The notes beneath the pieces were generated by a model, which did not search any database, was not told the origin of the DNA, and saw only the letters and a list, made by a program, of their open reading frames with translations. From NCBI GenBank assembly GCA_963820315.1, contig CAWFZK010000036.1:1-64000 (forward strand): a stretch of DNA of 64,000 bases, written 5' to 3'. Shown here piece by piece: positions 1 to 9,200 of this stretch; within the stretch, counting starts at the first letter, position 1, and every line of letters begins with the position of its first letter. Source of the DNA: JACVRW01 sp963820315. Its GTDB lineage: Bacteria; Actinomycetota; Thermoleophilia; Solirubrobacterales; Thermoleophilaceae. The position numbers and the translations under genes were made by a program.

Positions 1-105
1 CACTAGCCCGCTATCCCAGCCGTAAAGCCAAATCCGGGGGCGGGCAGGATATCCTGCCGCAGTCCACGGCGCCTTTGCCGACTCCTCGAACTGGGACGTG
101 GGGAC

Positions 106-330
106 GTGACGTACCTGATCACCGAGAACAATGCACTTGCAGAGGAAGTAATCGGAAAGATCTCCGAGGTGCTCGGTCGAGGGCACCGAGCGGCGGTGGC
201 GGCCAACGAACCGGGCGAGGCACGAGCGATCCTCCACGTGGCTCACGCGTTTGCGAACGAGCTGGCCGCCGCAAGAGAGGATTTCGACCGCACGAGGTTC
301 ATCCGGGAGATCACCGACGATCGGTCATGA
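106..330 (+). CDS. hypothetical small protein (74 aa)
   Basis: I do not recognise this protein. The frame opens with GTG at 106 and gives a 74-residue product that is charged, alanine/glutamate rich and probably mostly helical, with no signal peptide or membrane segment. Only a weak G-rich stretch precedes the start. It stands alone in front of a hydrolase gene with a 223-base gap in which I see no other gene. It could be a chance frame in GC-rich DNA; its balanced composition (few Arg runs, normal Glu/Asp/Ile) argues mildly for a real gene. Confidence 0.45.
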   Translation: MTYLITENNALAEEVIGKISEVLGRGHRAAVAANEPGEARAILHVAHAFANELAAAREDFDRTRFIREITDDRS

Positions 331-553
331 CGGACGTTGAGAGAGTTCGCACCGACGGTCGAGGCGACTGGTGCCAAACGGGGCTGCCCGCACCCGCCGC
401 CCCAACCGCCTCGGATCGACCGTACTAGTCGATGAGACCGCTGCCGCCGTCCCCGCGCCACCGGTCCTCGAGGCTAGCCTGGAGGGTGACGATGTATCCG
501 GCGGTCCGCTCGTTCCGCATGTCAGGCGGCGTCATCGCGACGGCGGAGGCGTG

Positions 554-1394
554 ATGACAACGGTCGATGCGAACGGCGTCACGCTTGGGGTCGAGCACTT
601 CGGCGACGCGGCGGCGCCGCTCGTTCTGCTCGCGGGGGGCACGACCATGCTCTCCTGGCCCGACTCGCTCTGCGAGGCGCTCGCGCGCGGCGGGCGCCAC
701 GTCGTGCGGTACGACCTGCGCGATTCCGGCGCGTCGACCACGGTCGACCCCGAGGCTCCGGCGTACACGCTGCGCGATCTCGCAGCCGACGCCGCGGCGC
801 TCGCCCGCGGACTCGACGACCGGCCGGCGCACCTGGCGGGCATCGGCGTGGGCGGGATGGTCGCCCAGGTCGCCGCGCTCGACCACGCGGACGCGTTCTC
901 GGCGCTCACCCTCGCCGGAACGCGGCCGGTCGCTCCAGGCCGGATCGACGCCGACCTGCCTGACCATGAGGCGGCGACGATGAAACGGCTGTTCTCGCGC
1001 TCGATGCCCGACTGGTCCGACCGCGCCGCCGTGGCGGAGTTTGCCGCCGGCGGCGCGGAGATCCTCGGCGACGACCCCGCCGCCGCGCGCGCAACCGCCC
1101 TGCGCAAGTGGGACCGCACGCCGGGCACGGAGCCCGCGGTGCAGATGGCCAACCAGCTGGGCATCGGTGTTCGCCAAGCTCGACTGCAAGCCGCGCTGGC
1201 GCAAGCGCCTGTCCAAGCTCGCGCTCCCGGCCCTGGTGGTGCACGGTCGCCGCGATCCGTTCTTCCCTGTCGGCAACGGCGAAGCGCTCGCGCGCGAGAT
1301 CCCCGATGCGCGGCTGCTCGTGCTCGAACGGGCCGCGACGGCGATCCCCGATGCGGCCGCCGGTGAGGTCGCGGCGGCGATGCTCGCGCTCTAG
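554..1394 (+). pseudogene. alpha/beta hydrolase-like protein, frameshifted and lacking catalytic residues
   Basis: The fold is that of the alpha/beta hydrolases (daunorubicin-esterase/TAP-like group). ATG 554 follows a GGAGG at 545-549. The frame breaks near 1165-1175: the first 200 or so residues read in one frame, and the C-terminal part (LPALVVHGRRDPFFP, the usual Asp-bearing strand) reads in the next, as if one base were extra. Repaired length is 279 aa. The nucleophile elbow, normally G-x-S-x-G-G, reads GIGVGG at residues 96-101, so the serine is missing, and the C-terminal GHA-type histidine motif reads ATA. The protein is therefore either a non-catalytic relative or a decaying gene. 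Confidence 0.75.
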
Positions 1395-1472
1395 CTAGCG
1401 CCTGCAGGTCAATTGAGGGTCGGGTCGGTAGATGAGCTCTTCGAATGTGACCGTCGAGCGGTCAGTAGCCTC

Positions 1473-2609
1473 CTACTCGGCTGGGCGCAGGCCCCACTCG
1501 ACGTGCGCCGTGGAGCCGTTGTCCCCACCGCCCTCTATGCCGTCGAGGCTGTGGAGACCGGCGAGCGTGCCGTCGTCCCGTACAGCCTCGGTGTGGACTC
1601 CCGGCTCGAACTCGGACCCGTTCGTGTAGAGCGAACCAGCGAAGTCGAACCAGCCCGGATACAGCCGGTCGATACCGGGGCGCGGCGTGCCGCTGCAGGT
1701 CCAGGTCAGCTCCCCGTAGTGGTAGCCCTCGCTCTCGACGTGGTAGCGGATGCCTGGACCGAAGTGGCGCGTGCCGAGCTCGAACACCAGCCGCGCCCAG
1801 GCCGGGTCAGGCGGGTCGGCCCCGGCGTCCGGACGCTTCGGGCCGACCGCCAGCTGACCGGACCCTTCATAGGTGCAGCCAGTGCCCGTATGTGTGCCCG
1901 ACTCTGTCCAGTTCAGCGTCCCGGGAGCCGCCTGATACGCAAGCGTCGCTTCGTGCAGCCCTCCCTGGACATTGCCGTCGCCTGGGTTCGCGATTCGCGT
2001 CAGGCGCACGGCCGCCGTGAATACCTGCGTGAGCCCTTCGCTCTCGTAGCTTGTGGTCACGGTCCCTTCGAAGGCCGCCGGCCCCGTCGGCCGCGGATAG
2101 CAATTGGTCGTCGGGCGGCCTATATCGAGCACCGCGTCCGGGAGACAGTTCACGCGATAGGTCTGGCGATCACCCTCGCAGCGCAGCGATGCACCGACCC
2201 GCCGCGGCGCGGTCACGATTCGATAGGTCTGGTTCCACTTGAACCGGCCGAGGGCAAGGCGGAACACACCGATCGTGCCCCCGCGCTTGCTGCTGTCGGT
2301 GTCCAACAAGCGCCTACGGCTACCCGTGACCGCGAACACCCGGGTCCGTCGCGCCCCAACGCAGCCGGCGTTGTGCGAGTAGACGAGTCCGACAAGCGCG
2401 TTGCGCCTGCGCTCGACGATGATCTTGATCTTCGTGATCTTGATCCTCGCCTCTCTCGCGTCCGAGCGCTCCGCGGCCCAGCCCGGCCCTGCACCGGGGA
2501 GGGCGAGGAACGAGAGATCGTCGCCGGCCGCGTCTGCCGGGCCACCCCAGATCGCGAGTCCCGCGAGCAGCGCCCCGATCAGCGGCACCACGCTCCGTCG
2601 TAGTCTCAC
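1473..2609 (-). CDS. secreted hypothetical protein (378 aa)
   Basis: Starts at GTG 2609 with a strong AAGGAGG at 2617-2623, seven bases upstream. The first 27 residues form a classical Sec signal peptide (basic start, hydrophobic core, A-D-A cleavage site). The mature part is Trp/Tyr/Thr rich with about six cysteines, looks beta-rich, and has no motif I can assign. It probably acts outside the cytoplasm. It is divergent from the beta-helix protein gene that follows, separated by about 225 bases. The product class is secure; function is unknown. Confidence 0.75.
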   Translation of the reverse strand: MRLRRSVVPLIGALLAGLAIWGGPADAAGDDLSFLALPGAGPGWAAERSDAREARIKITKIKIIVERRRNALVGLVYSHNAGCVGARRTRVFAVTGSRRRLLDTDSSKRGGTIGVFRLALGRFKWNQTYRIVTAPRRVGASLRCEGDRQTYRVNCLPDAVLDIGRPTTNCYPRPTGPAAFEGTVTTSYESEGLTQVFTAAVRLTRIANPGDGNVQGGLHEATLAYQAAPGTLNWTESGTHTGTGCTYEGSGQLAVGPKRPDAGADPPDPAWARLVFELGTRHFGPGIRYHVESEGYHYGELTWTCSGTPRPGIDRLYPGWFDFAGSLYTNGSEFEPGVHTEAVRDDGTLAGLHSLDGIEGGGDNGSTAHVEWGLRPAE

Positions 2610-2835
2610 TCGGGTTCCTCCTTCAGCGGCTTCCGTCGCGGTGCCGGCAGGCGCGTCAGGCGCAAGCGTAGCCGCCGCGACCGCGATGCGCGAGAGGCGG
2701 GAGGCAGCCGCCGAGCGCCCCTTCGCGTGAGAGCGAGAGCGGAATGCCTACCGCTCCGCCGGGGCTCTGTTAGATTCGCGCCGCGACCCCCGCCGGGGCC
2801 GCGTGGGCTCGACGAAGAAGGCCGAGGAGGTTGGG

Positions 2836-4932
2836 TTGCGGGAGAAGTCAACACGTAACCGGCGTTTCACGATGCGTGGAGTGTCGCTGCCCGCGACGCT
2901 CGCAGTCATGATGATGCTGGCTCTGCCGGCGCTGGCCCTGGCTCACCTCGAGCGGCCGTCGTACTGGCCGGACCCGCGCCCCGACAACTCCGTAAGCCCG
3001 CCGGCCGGCGGCAAGGTGCCCAGGGCGCGCTCGTTGGCGTCGGCGGTGCGCGCGCCGCGACCCGGCCCCGTGCCCGTCGCCGGGTCGCGCCGCGGCGACG
3101 TGCTCGTCGTCTGCAAGGGCGCCAGGGGCGCGCACTCGCTGGCCCTCCTGCGCGCATCGGTGCGCGAGGCCCGCGAGAAGGGCTACCGCCTCCGTCCGAG
3201 CCAGCCGAAGCTCAAGCTCTCCAAGCGCCAGGCGCAGCGGCTGCTCGCCATCAACAGCGCGCTGGCGGCGCAGTGCGACTACCGCTCGGTCCAGGCAGCG
3301 GTTCTCGACGCAGGGAACAACGACCGGATCCTGATCATGCCGGGCCGCTATACCGAGCCGGCCTCGCGCAGGGCCCCGGAGAACGACCCGAAGTGCAACC
3401 CGAGCCTGCTCCAGAGGGACGCGAGTGGGGACCTCACCCCGAGCTACGAGTACCAGGTCACCTGCCCGAACGACCAGAACCTGATCTACGTGCAGGGGCG
3501 CGCCGTCAAAGGCGAACCGCTGGTGCCGCCGCGCTCGGACCGCCAAGGGATCCCGCGGCAGGAGCTCGGCCGGTGCCTGCGGTGCAACCTGCAGATCGAG
3601 GGCACGGGGCCGAAGCCCGAGGACGTAATCATGGACGCCGGCACCGACTATCGGGGCACGGGGCCGGGGGCGAAGCCGGGCGGCTATGCCAAGCACGTCG
3701 TCATGCGAGTCGACCGCGCCGACGGCTTCGTCGGACGCAACTTCCTCGTGCGCGGTGCGCGGGAGCACACGTTCTACAACGAGGAAGTCGACGGCGTCCT
3801 GCTCGACCGCGTGAAGTTCTTCTGGGGCGCCGACTACGGCCACCTCTCCTTCACCTCGGACCACAACCTCGTCAAGAACTGCGACGGCTTCGGGGCGGGC
3901 GACGCGGTGGTGTACCCGGGCGCGGCTCCCGAGACCGGCTCCCAGGCGACGGACTTCTATCCGGACGCCCCGCGTCCCAACACCGTCATCAGGGACTGCG
4001 ATCTCCACGGCTCTGCGCTCGGATACTCGGGCTCGATGGGCAACGCCGTCCGCATCACGCGCAACCACATCTACGGCAACATGACCGGGATCTCGAGCGA
4101 CACGCTCTCGGCCGCCGGTCATCCCGGCTTCCCGAGCGACAGCTCGGAGATCGACCACAACTACATCTACTCGAACAACCTCGACCTCTACACCGACCGT
4201 CCGCCCGTGGCCCCCCTGGTGGCAGTGCCGATCGGCACCGGGATCATCTACCCGGGCATGAACGACGCCCGCGTACACCACAACTGGATCTTCGACAACT
4301 GGCGCGACGGGACGATGCTGTTCGCCGTCCCGGACTCCCTCACCAACGGCGGCGGCGCCGAGGGCGACATCTTCCCCGGCGTCTCGTGCCCGGGTGCGCC
4401 GGCCAACGGGCTATCGACCTCGTGCGGCAACCGGTTCTTCCGCAACCGCGTCGGCAGAGCGCCGAAGGGGTTTCGCTTCCCGGGTGCGATCGACCAGTTC
4501 GGCAACGTCCACACCGGTGGCGCGGGGCAGAGGAAGCCGAACGGCAACGACTTCTGGTGGAGCGAGTTCTTCCCGGGCAACACCGGGAACTGCTGGTTCG
4601 GGAACACCGGCCCAGACGGGACCGCAGCCAGCGTGACCGGTCCAGGCAACGCCGGGCGGCTCCCGGGAGACGCGCCTCAGGTGCTGCCGTCGACCTGTGC
4701 CACCAGCGTCGGCAACGACGACGTTGCCAAGCTCTCCTACCTGGTCGACTGCGGTAACGGCCCCGACGACGCCACCGGGCCCACGGATTGCGACTGGTGG
4801 ACCAGGCCGGCCAGGCCCGGCAGCCCGGCCGCACTGAACACGGTCCTGAGCCGAACCGCGGCGGAGCGGGTGTTCGAGAATTCGCCCGAGGCGGAGGCGC
4901 TGAGGAAGCGGCTCGCCGAACTGATGCCTTGA
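2836..4932 (+). CDS. secreted right-handed parallel beta-helix protein
   Basis: I chose TTG 2836 because AGGAGG (2825-2830) lies five bases upstream; GTG 2803 and ATG 2872 are alternatives. The product (about 698 aa) has a signal peptide ending near ALALAH. A short N-terminal region precedes a long central part with repeated Asn/His/Asp turns (for example HNLVKNCDGF, RNHIYGNMTG, HNYIYSNN, HHNWIFDN), the pattern of parallel beta-helix domains seen in pectate lyase-like and surface proteins. It is exported, but I see no diagnostic catalytic set, so carbohydrate binding or cleavage is only a possibility. Its stop overlaps the start of the next lipoprotein gene. Confidence 0.8.
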   Translation: MREKSTRNRRFTMRGVSLPATLAVMMMLALPALALAHLERPSYWPDPRPDNSVSPPAGGKVPRARSLASAVRAPRPGPVPVAGSRRGDVLVVCKGARGAHSLALLRASVREAREKGYRLRPSQPKLKLSKRQAQRLLAINSALAAQCDYRSVQAAVLDAGNNDRILIMPGRYTEPASRRAPENDPKCNPSLLQRDASGDLTPSYEYQVTCPNDQNLIYVQGRAVKGEPLVPPRSDRQGIPRQELGRCLRCNLQIEGTGPKPEDVIMDAGTDYRGTGPGAKPGGYAKHVVMRVDRADGFVGRNFLVRGAREHTFYNEEVDGVLLDRVKFFWGADYGHLSFTSDHNLVKNCDGFGAGDAVVYPGAAPETGSQATDFYPDAPRPNTVIRDCDLHGSALGYSGSMGNAVRITRNHIYGNMTGISSDTLSAAGHPGFPSDSSEIDHNYIYSNNLDLYTDRPPVAPLVAVPIGTGIIYPGMNDARVHHNWIFDNWRDGTMLFAVPDSLTNGGGAEGDIFPGVSCPGAPANGLSTSCGNRFFRNRVGRAPKGFRFPGAIDQFGNVHTGGAGQRKPNGNDFWWSEFFPGNTGNCWFGNTGPDGTAASVTGPGNAGRLPGDAPQVLPSTCATSVGNDDVAKLSYLVDCGNGPDDATGPTDCDWWTRPARPGSPAALNTVLSRTAAERVFENSPEAEALRKRLAELMP

Positions 4933-5348
4933 GGCGAGCGAGCCGCACCGGCCTCGCCATGCTCCTGCTCGCGGCCGCCGCAGTCGCGCTGGCGGCATGC
5001 GGTGAGACCGACGACGACGACGGCCGTGACAGGGACGCCCCGGTCGACATCCGGGGCGTGGGCCTGATGAGTGGAAATTCCACGGCCCAGTTCGCGAACT
5101 GCCGGGATTGGCGCGGGGGCTCGGTGAAGCGGCGCTACGCGACGATCGAGGACATCCGCGGCCAGCTCACGCCGCAGAGCTCGAAGTCGGCGGAGTCCGA
5201 CCTGTCCGACGAGGACGCGTACCAAATCTTCCAGCGGGTCTGTGCCACCGGCTACTCCGACGAGCTGCGGCTCTACAAGCTCTACGCCCACGCCCAGGGC
5301 TTCGCGCCGCTCACCACGGACGCGGGCGAAGCCGATTTGTCGCCCTGA
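4929..5348 (+). CDS. small lipoprotein
   Basis: A TTG at 4929 overlaps the TGA of the preceding gene (TTGA), a usual translational-coupling arrangement; ATG 4959 is an internal alternative. The N-terminus is basic, then hydrophobic, and ends in LAAC, a lipobox whose cysteine would be lipidated and anchor the protein outside the membrane. The mature part begins with an Asp-rich linker and is otherwise a small domain with two further cysteines (NCRDW, RVCATG), perhaps a disulfide. No known family is evident. It probably works with the beta-helix protein upstream. Confidence 0.7.
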   Translation: MRRASRTGLAMLLLAAAAVALAACGETDDDDGRDRDAPVDIRGVGLMSGNSTAQFANCRDWRGGSVKRRYATIEDIRGQLTPQSSKSAESDLSDEDAYQIFQRVCATGYSDELRLYKLYAHAQGFAPLTTDAGEADLSP

Positions 5349-5488
5349 ACGCCGCGTCTCCTCACCATGAGCGAACGTCGCCGCGCTCGCCGACCAGCGG
5401 CTGCTTTCGCCTGACAGCGCAAGTCGGGGTCCGACCGTATGAGCAGAAGCGAGAGCGCTGGACCGAAGGGACCCGGCAGCCGCGCCGC

Positions 5489-6046
5489 GTGGTGACGCGC
5501 GGACTGCCGATCGTCGTCGCAGGGATGCTGCTCTTTGTCGCGGGCTGCGGCTCGGAGCCGGCGCCCGTAGCGGAGCGAGCGCCGCCGCCGAATGCGGACG
5601 AACGCAGGCTCGTGCGCGAGTTCAACGCGCTGCTGCGCGGCCTAGCGATCGACGTGCGCTTTCCCGTTGCCGAGTGCACCACGCTGCCGAGGCGCACGCG
5701 CGCCGAGCTGCGTGACTCGCCGCAGCGGATCGCCGCGGCCCGCGCCCGCATGGCGCAGCTGCGCATGCCTAACAGCTACGACCGCGTGCGAATGCGACTG
5801 GACGAGGGGCTGCGGCTGATCGCCGAGGCGAACAAGCTCCTGCTCGCTTGGTCGGAGCGCTCGGACGACCCAGAGACGGGCGAGTGCGGCCAGAGCACCG
5901 ACAACCTGCGGGACAGCGCCTACGACGAGTTCCACGACCTCGCCAAGCCGCACCTCCAGGCCTTCATGGCCAAGCACAACCCGATCGCCGCCCAGATTCG
6001 CGCGACTACCTGGCAGCTGGGGGCGGCCGGGCTGATCCCGCGCTAG
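5489..6046 (+). CDS. lipoprotein, helical (about 185 aa)
   Basis: Two tandem GTG codons at 5489 and 5492 can start this gene. The leader ends in LFVAGCG, a lipobox, so the protein is likely an anchored lipoprotein. After a proline-rich linker the mature part is mainly helical, with two cysteines (AECTT and GECGQ) placed as a probable disulfide. The pattern of conserved helices with a Cys pair recalls small actinobacterial lipoproteins of unknown function. It follows the other lipoprotein gene by about 140 bases on the same strand and may be co-transcribed. Confidence 0.7.
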   Translation: MVTRGLPIVVAGMLLFVAGCGSEPAPVAERAPPPNADERRLVREFNALLRGLAIDVRFPVAECTTLPRRTRAELRDSPQRIAAARARMAQLRMPNSYDRVRMRLDEGLRLIAEANKLLLAWSERSDDPETGECGQSTDNLRDSAYDEFHDLAKPHLQAFMAKHNPIAAQIRATTWQLGAAGLIPR

Positions 6047-6527
6047 GACTCCGGTCCCGCACCCACCGGACGACACCCCATATCGTCGGGCGCGGCTCGC
6101 GCACGTGCCTTTGATGGTGCGGCGCTGGCGGCGTGCGACATAGCTGCCGGGGAGGCGATGGCGATTGGGCGCCGCTACCCTGGTCCGCCGGCTGCCGGTT
6201 TTGCATCCGGGCGTCTGCAACCCGCGGCCTCTGAGGCCAAAACCTTGACCTGTTTCCCGTTTCGGAACGTGTTTGGACGCGTCCCCGGCTGCCCCCGCGC
6301 TTGTAGGCTCGGACGTGACCGTGTCGCGTCTGATCGTTCCGAATGCGGTTGCCGCTGTCGTTGCGCCGACATCCGCAGCGCCCGCTCCGTCCGTTGCTTT
6401 CGAGGCGTTTGCGAGGACCGGCGGTCGCGCGGCCGCGTCAGTCTGGACGAGGAGGGCGGCGCCGCGGGCGATCTACCGCTCGGGTTTTGACGGCCGCGTG
6501 CGCCGTCGGCTGTATCGCTGCCGGGTT
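6047..6527. other. long non-coding stretch before the SGNH-like gene
   Basis: About 480 bases without a convincing gene. The clearest element is a 13-base palindrome listed separately at 6226-6238. A TTGACC followed by a T-rich stretch (6244-6265) could belong to a promoter for the downstream gene, but no good -10 element is visible. A frame open here from 6273 continues into the SGNH-like gene, but its translation is unlike a protein N-terminus. Confidence 0.4.
6226..6238. promoter_or_regulatory. 13-bp perfect palindrome, possible operator
   Basis: GGCCTC and GAGGCC flank a single T. The loop is too short for an RNA hairpin, so a protein-binding site is more likely. It lies about 300 bases before the SGNH-like gene. 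There is no regulator gene beside it. Confidence 0.35.
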
Positions 6528-7370
6528 GTGGTCTCCCGCGTGGTTCTGAAGCTGTTGTCGGTCGAGAGACGGGTCAGCCGCGACCTGAGGGGTTGCGGCA
6601 GGCCGGGTGCGACACCGCCCGGCGGGACGCGACGGTGGCGTGGCTGGGGCAGCTCTGCGCTTGTTTGTGCGGCGTTGCTGATCGCTCCGGTGGCTGGCGG
6701 GGCAGGATCGGAGACCCAGCCGAGAAGGGGCTGTCAGCTTCGTCCCGGCGAGCGCGCCTCGTTGCCGTCTTGGTTGCTGCCGCGGCGAGCGACGGTGCTC
6801 GTCGACTCGGTCCTGCTCGGCGGCGTTTCGGCGCTGCGTGCGCGGCGGCCGTGTTGGCGGGCGCGGGTCCACGGCCGGCCCGCGCTGATGATCAGGTTTG
6901 CCGCGGACGAGCTGCGTGCGCGGGCCGATCCGGTCGCGCGGCTCGCGGTTGTCGGGCTCGGTTACAACTCGCTCTGGGAGCGGGGCCGGCGTCGCTACCG
7001 GGTCTGGGCCAGGCGCTTTGACCGCGAGGCCCGCGGACTGCTTCGAGTTCTTCGCGGGCGGGGCGCCCGCCAAGTGGTCTGGGTGACGCTGCGCGAACCG
7101 ACGCGGCGGACGGTTCCGCCGCAGTCACGCGACGAGCTCGGCCAGTACTCGTGGTACTTCCCCTACGTCAACGAGCGCCTGCGTCGCCTCGACCGGCGCC
7201 GAGACGACCTCGTCCTGGCCGACTGGGCCAAGGCGTCGGACCGACCGGGCCTGACCTACGACTCGATCCACCTCAACACCGAGGGCGCGGCCCTGATGGC
7301 CAAGACGATCTGGGGAACGGTCAGCCGCGAAGCGCGGCGCCAAGCCAAGCCACAACCGCGAACGCGGTGA
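6528..7370 (+). CDS. SGNH/GDSL hydrolase-like secreted or membrane-anchored protein
   Basis: The start is uncertain (GTG at 6528 or 6540; a longer frame from 6273 looks non-coding). A hydrophobic segment (ALVCAALLIAPVAGGA) serves as signal or anchor. Three blocks of the SGNH family are recognisable in order: VLVDSVLLGG with the position of the nucleophile serine, LAVVGLGYNSLW with the block III asparagine, and LTYDSIHLNTEG with the Asp-x-x-His pair. The family removes or transfers acyl groups from polysaccharides, lipids or peptidoglycan. Arg content is unusually high. It is not visibly part of an operon. Confidence 0.6.
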   Translation: MVSRVVLKLLSVERRVSRDLRGCGRPGATPPGGTRRWRGWGSSALVCAALLIAPVAGGAGSETQPRRGCQLRPGERASLPSWLLPRRATVLVDSVLLGGVSALRARRPCWRARVHGRPALMIRFAADELRARADPVARLAVVGLGYNSLWERGRRRYRVWARRFDREARGLLRVLRGRGARQVVWVTLREPTRRTVPPQSRDELGQYSWYFPYVNERLRRLDRRRDDLVLADWAKASDRPGLTYDSIHLNTEGAALMAKTIWGTVSREARRQAKPQPRTR

Positions 7371-7534
7371 TCGCATCTCGGGCGGCGCTCTCGGGCCGCC
7401 CAAGCTCTCGCGGACCCCGTGGCCTATCAGCCGGCCACTGAGATCAGCACCAACCGCCGCTACCTCTCGGGACTAGGACGCTACCCGTCACGCCTTTCGC
7501 TGAGCGGCCGAGGCGAGCGCTAGCCGGGTCACTC

Positions 7535-8536
7535 TCAGTCCCCGAAGTCGAAGCGGAAGGCCCGGCGTCCCTGCGTGCATCGCCACTGGCCGCCGTAGCT
7601 GACGCCCGAGACCTGGTAGCAGTAGAAGCCCCCGGGAGTCCAGAAACTCCTGGAAATCCCTCCCCTGTGGCGACGCATGACCGTCCTCGCCTTGCTGCAG
7701 CTCATGTTGCGCGCCGAGCTGATCAGCACATTCGGAAAGTAGGCCCAGGTGTGACAGTCCCGGACAGCAGACGCCGTCGCGTCGACGGTCGACGCAGACG
7801 CCTGCGGCGCTACTCCGCCGGCAGCGCAGTCGCGCCACACGCCGCGTCCCGCTTGCTTGGCCGAACGCTGAGCCTTGCGGAATGCGCTGACGCGCTGGAA
7901 TGGGTTGCCGCCGTAGACGTAGACGTCGGCCCAGCCGGCGCGGAGCTGTGCCAATGCCGCGTCGGGGCCGGGGCGCAGGTTCACGTAGGCGAGCAGCCGG
8001 TCGTAGCGGTCGAAGGTGTCCTGTGTCGGGTCGGTGCGCAGCCGCACGCGGCGACCGGTGGGGGCGAGCCGCTTCATGTAGGCGGAGGCTTGGGGGCCGC
8101 CGCACTCGACGCCGCCGTAGACCTCTGGTGTGTCGATGCCGATCAGCCGGACCGTGTAGTGCGCGCGGCGCGTCGCTTCGAGCGAGCGCACCCGGATCGT
8201 GTCGCCGTCGACGACGGACGTGACGCGCGCCTTGATGGTCTGGGCCCGGGCGGGCGCGGGGGCAGGCGACGAGTGGTCGCCTCCGCCGGCTTCGCCGCTC
8301 GGGAGCGTGTCGCAGGCTCGGCCGTCATTGTCGCCGTCGAGGCCGTGCGGGTCACCGGGGGTGAGGTAGCGCTGGGCCTCCGCCTGCGTGTCGAAGTCGG
8401 CGCAGTCCTTATCGGCAGCGAGCGCAGGAGGCGTCCCTGAGGCAACCGCCGCGAGCGCGAGCATCGCCAGCAACGACGCGCGCCCCACGCGACGGGGCGC
8501 CCGGCGAGCCGCAACTGCGGAAGAGTTATCAGCCAC
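7535..8536 (-). CDS. secreted thermonuclease (SNase) with N-terminal Excalibur domain
   Basis: A signal peptide of about 40 residues ends near PALAA. Next comes an Excalibur calcium-binding motif (about residues 43-77, ending LDGDNDGRACD). The staphylococcal nuclease domain follows (about 100-225): VVDGDT, RLIGIDTPE with the catalytic Arg and Glu, and RYDRLLAYV with the second Arg, so the active site looks complete. A C-terminal extension of roughly 100 residues carries Cys pairs and aromatic residues. The expected job is calcium-dependent extracellular DNA/RNA cleavage. It follows, nine bases away, a gene for another secreted Excalibur protein, so the two probably form an operon. Confidence 0.88.
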   Translation of the reverse strand: MADNSSAVAARRAPRRVGRASLLAMLALAAVASGTPPALAADKDCADFDTQAEAQRYLTPGDPHGLDGDNDGRACDTLPSGEAGGGDHSSPAPAPARAQTIKARVTSVVDGDTIRVRSLEATRRAHYTVRLIGIDTPEVYGGVECGGPQASAYMKRLAPTGRRVRLRTDPTQDTFDRYDRLLAYVNLRPGPDAALAQLRAGWADVYVYGGNPFQRVSAFRKAQRSAKQAGRGVWRDCAAGGVAPQASASTVDATASAVRDCHTWAYFPNVLISSARNMSCSKARTVMRRHRGGISRSFWTPGGFYCYQVSGVSYGGQWRCTQGRRAFRFDFGD

Positions 8537-8545
8537 GATCTGCCT

Positions 8546-9013
8546 TTAGACGTCGCAGGCGATACCGTCGCCGTCGCCATCTAGGCCGTCTTCGTCTACG
8601 GGTGGCGTCGGGAAGTTCACGTCTGCGATGTCAGCGCAGTTGAGGTCATCCACGCCATTGGCGAGATAGTCGCTGCCGTCTACAAGTTGAGCCATGCCGT
8701 CGAATCCAGAGTCGGCCGCCGGTGGGCTTTCTTCGATTGCAGGAGCGCCCCCACCGGCTGGCCCCGTGGCCCCGGCCGGGCCGCGCTCGCCCTTGGGTCC
8801 GGGCTGACCACGCTCGCCCTGCTCGCCCTGAGGCCCGGGGGGTCCATGTACGCCCGGCTCACCCTGAGGGCCACTCGGCGCGTCGTGGAGAGCCGTAATG
8901 GCAACGCCTCCACCGGCCCCGAGGAGAGCCGCGGCAGCCGCCGCAAAGACGACCGTGCCTACGGTGGCTCCTTGCTTAAGCCTCCCGGGGGTTCGCGTCG
9001 CTTGAGTGTTCAT
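8546..9013 (-). CDS. membrane-anchored collagen-like protein with C-terminal Excalibur domain
   Basis: This 155-residue protein has a hydrophobic segment at about residues 18-40, then an uninterrupted run of about 14 Gly-X-Y triplets (residues 47-86 or so; many GPQ, GEP, GPK and GER units), then a linker. It ends in an Excalibur motif (DLNCADIADV and LDGDGDGIACD). The Gly-X-Y run should form a short collagen triple helix, giving a trimer with three Excalibur heads outside the cell. The next gene encodes a secreted nuclease carrying the same head domain. Excalibur domains bind calcium in known examples; the role of the pair is not known to me. Confidence 0.85.
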   Translation of the reverse strand: MNTQATRTPGRLKQGATVGTVVFAAAAAALLGAGGGVAITALHDAPSGPQGEPGVHGPPGPQGEQGERGQPGPKGERGPAGATGPAGGGAPAIEESPPAADSGFDGMAQLVDGSDYLANGVDDLNCADIADVNFPTPPVDEDGLDGDGDGIACDV

Positions 9014-9140
9014 CGTGGCTCCTTTGGCTCGATCTAGGCCAGCGCCACGGCGTCGGTCGCCCTCGGTCGTCCCATCCGGATTCGTCAGCGGCCGTCAGCT
9101 CGAGCGCTAGCAGCGCCCCGCTGCGAGTGTCGCTCCGTCC

Positions 9141-9184
9141 TTGTTGGCGAGATGATAATAGTGTTCTTGACATATCGCCAACAA
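9141..9184. promoter_or_regulatory. 10-bp perfect inverted repeat overlapping divergent promoters
   Basis: TTGTTGGCGA at 9141-9150 and its exact reverse complement at 9175-9184 are separated by 24 bases. The right arm lies inside the spacer of a near-consensus rightward promoter. On the other strand the left region offers TTGTTG, an 18-base spacer and TATTAT, a possible leftward promoter for the Excalibur pair. The layout is that of a repressor-controlled divergent region; no repressor gene of normal size sits beside it. Confidence 0.6.
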
Positions 9185-9194
9185 CACTTAGAAT
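9167..9194 (+). promoter_or_regulatory. sigma70-type promoter with leaderless start
   Basis: TTGACA (9167-9172), a 16-base spacer and TAGAAT (9189-9194). The expected transcription start coincides with the ATG at 9201, so the message would be leaderless. Such a near-consensus AT-rich promoter is exceptional in this GC-rich window. Confidence 0.65.
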
Positions 9195-9200
9195 CGTTTT

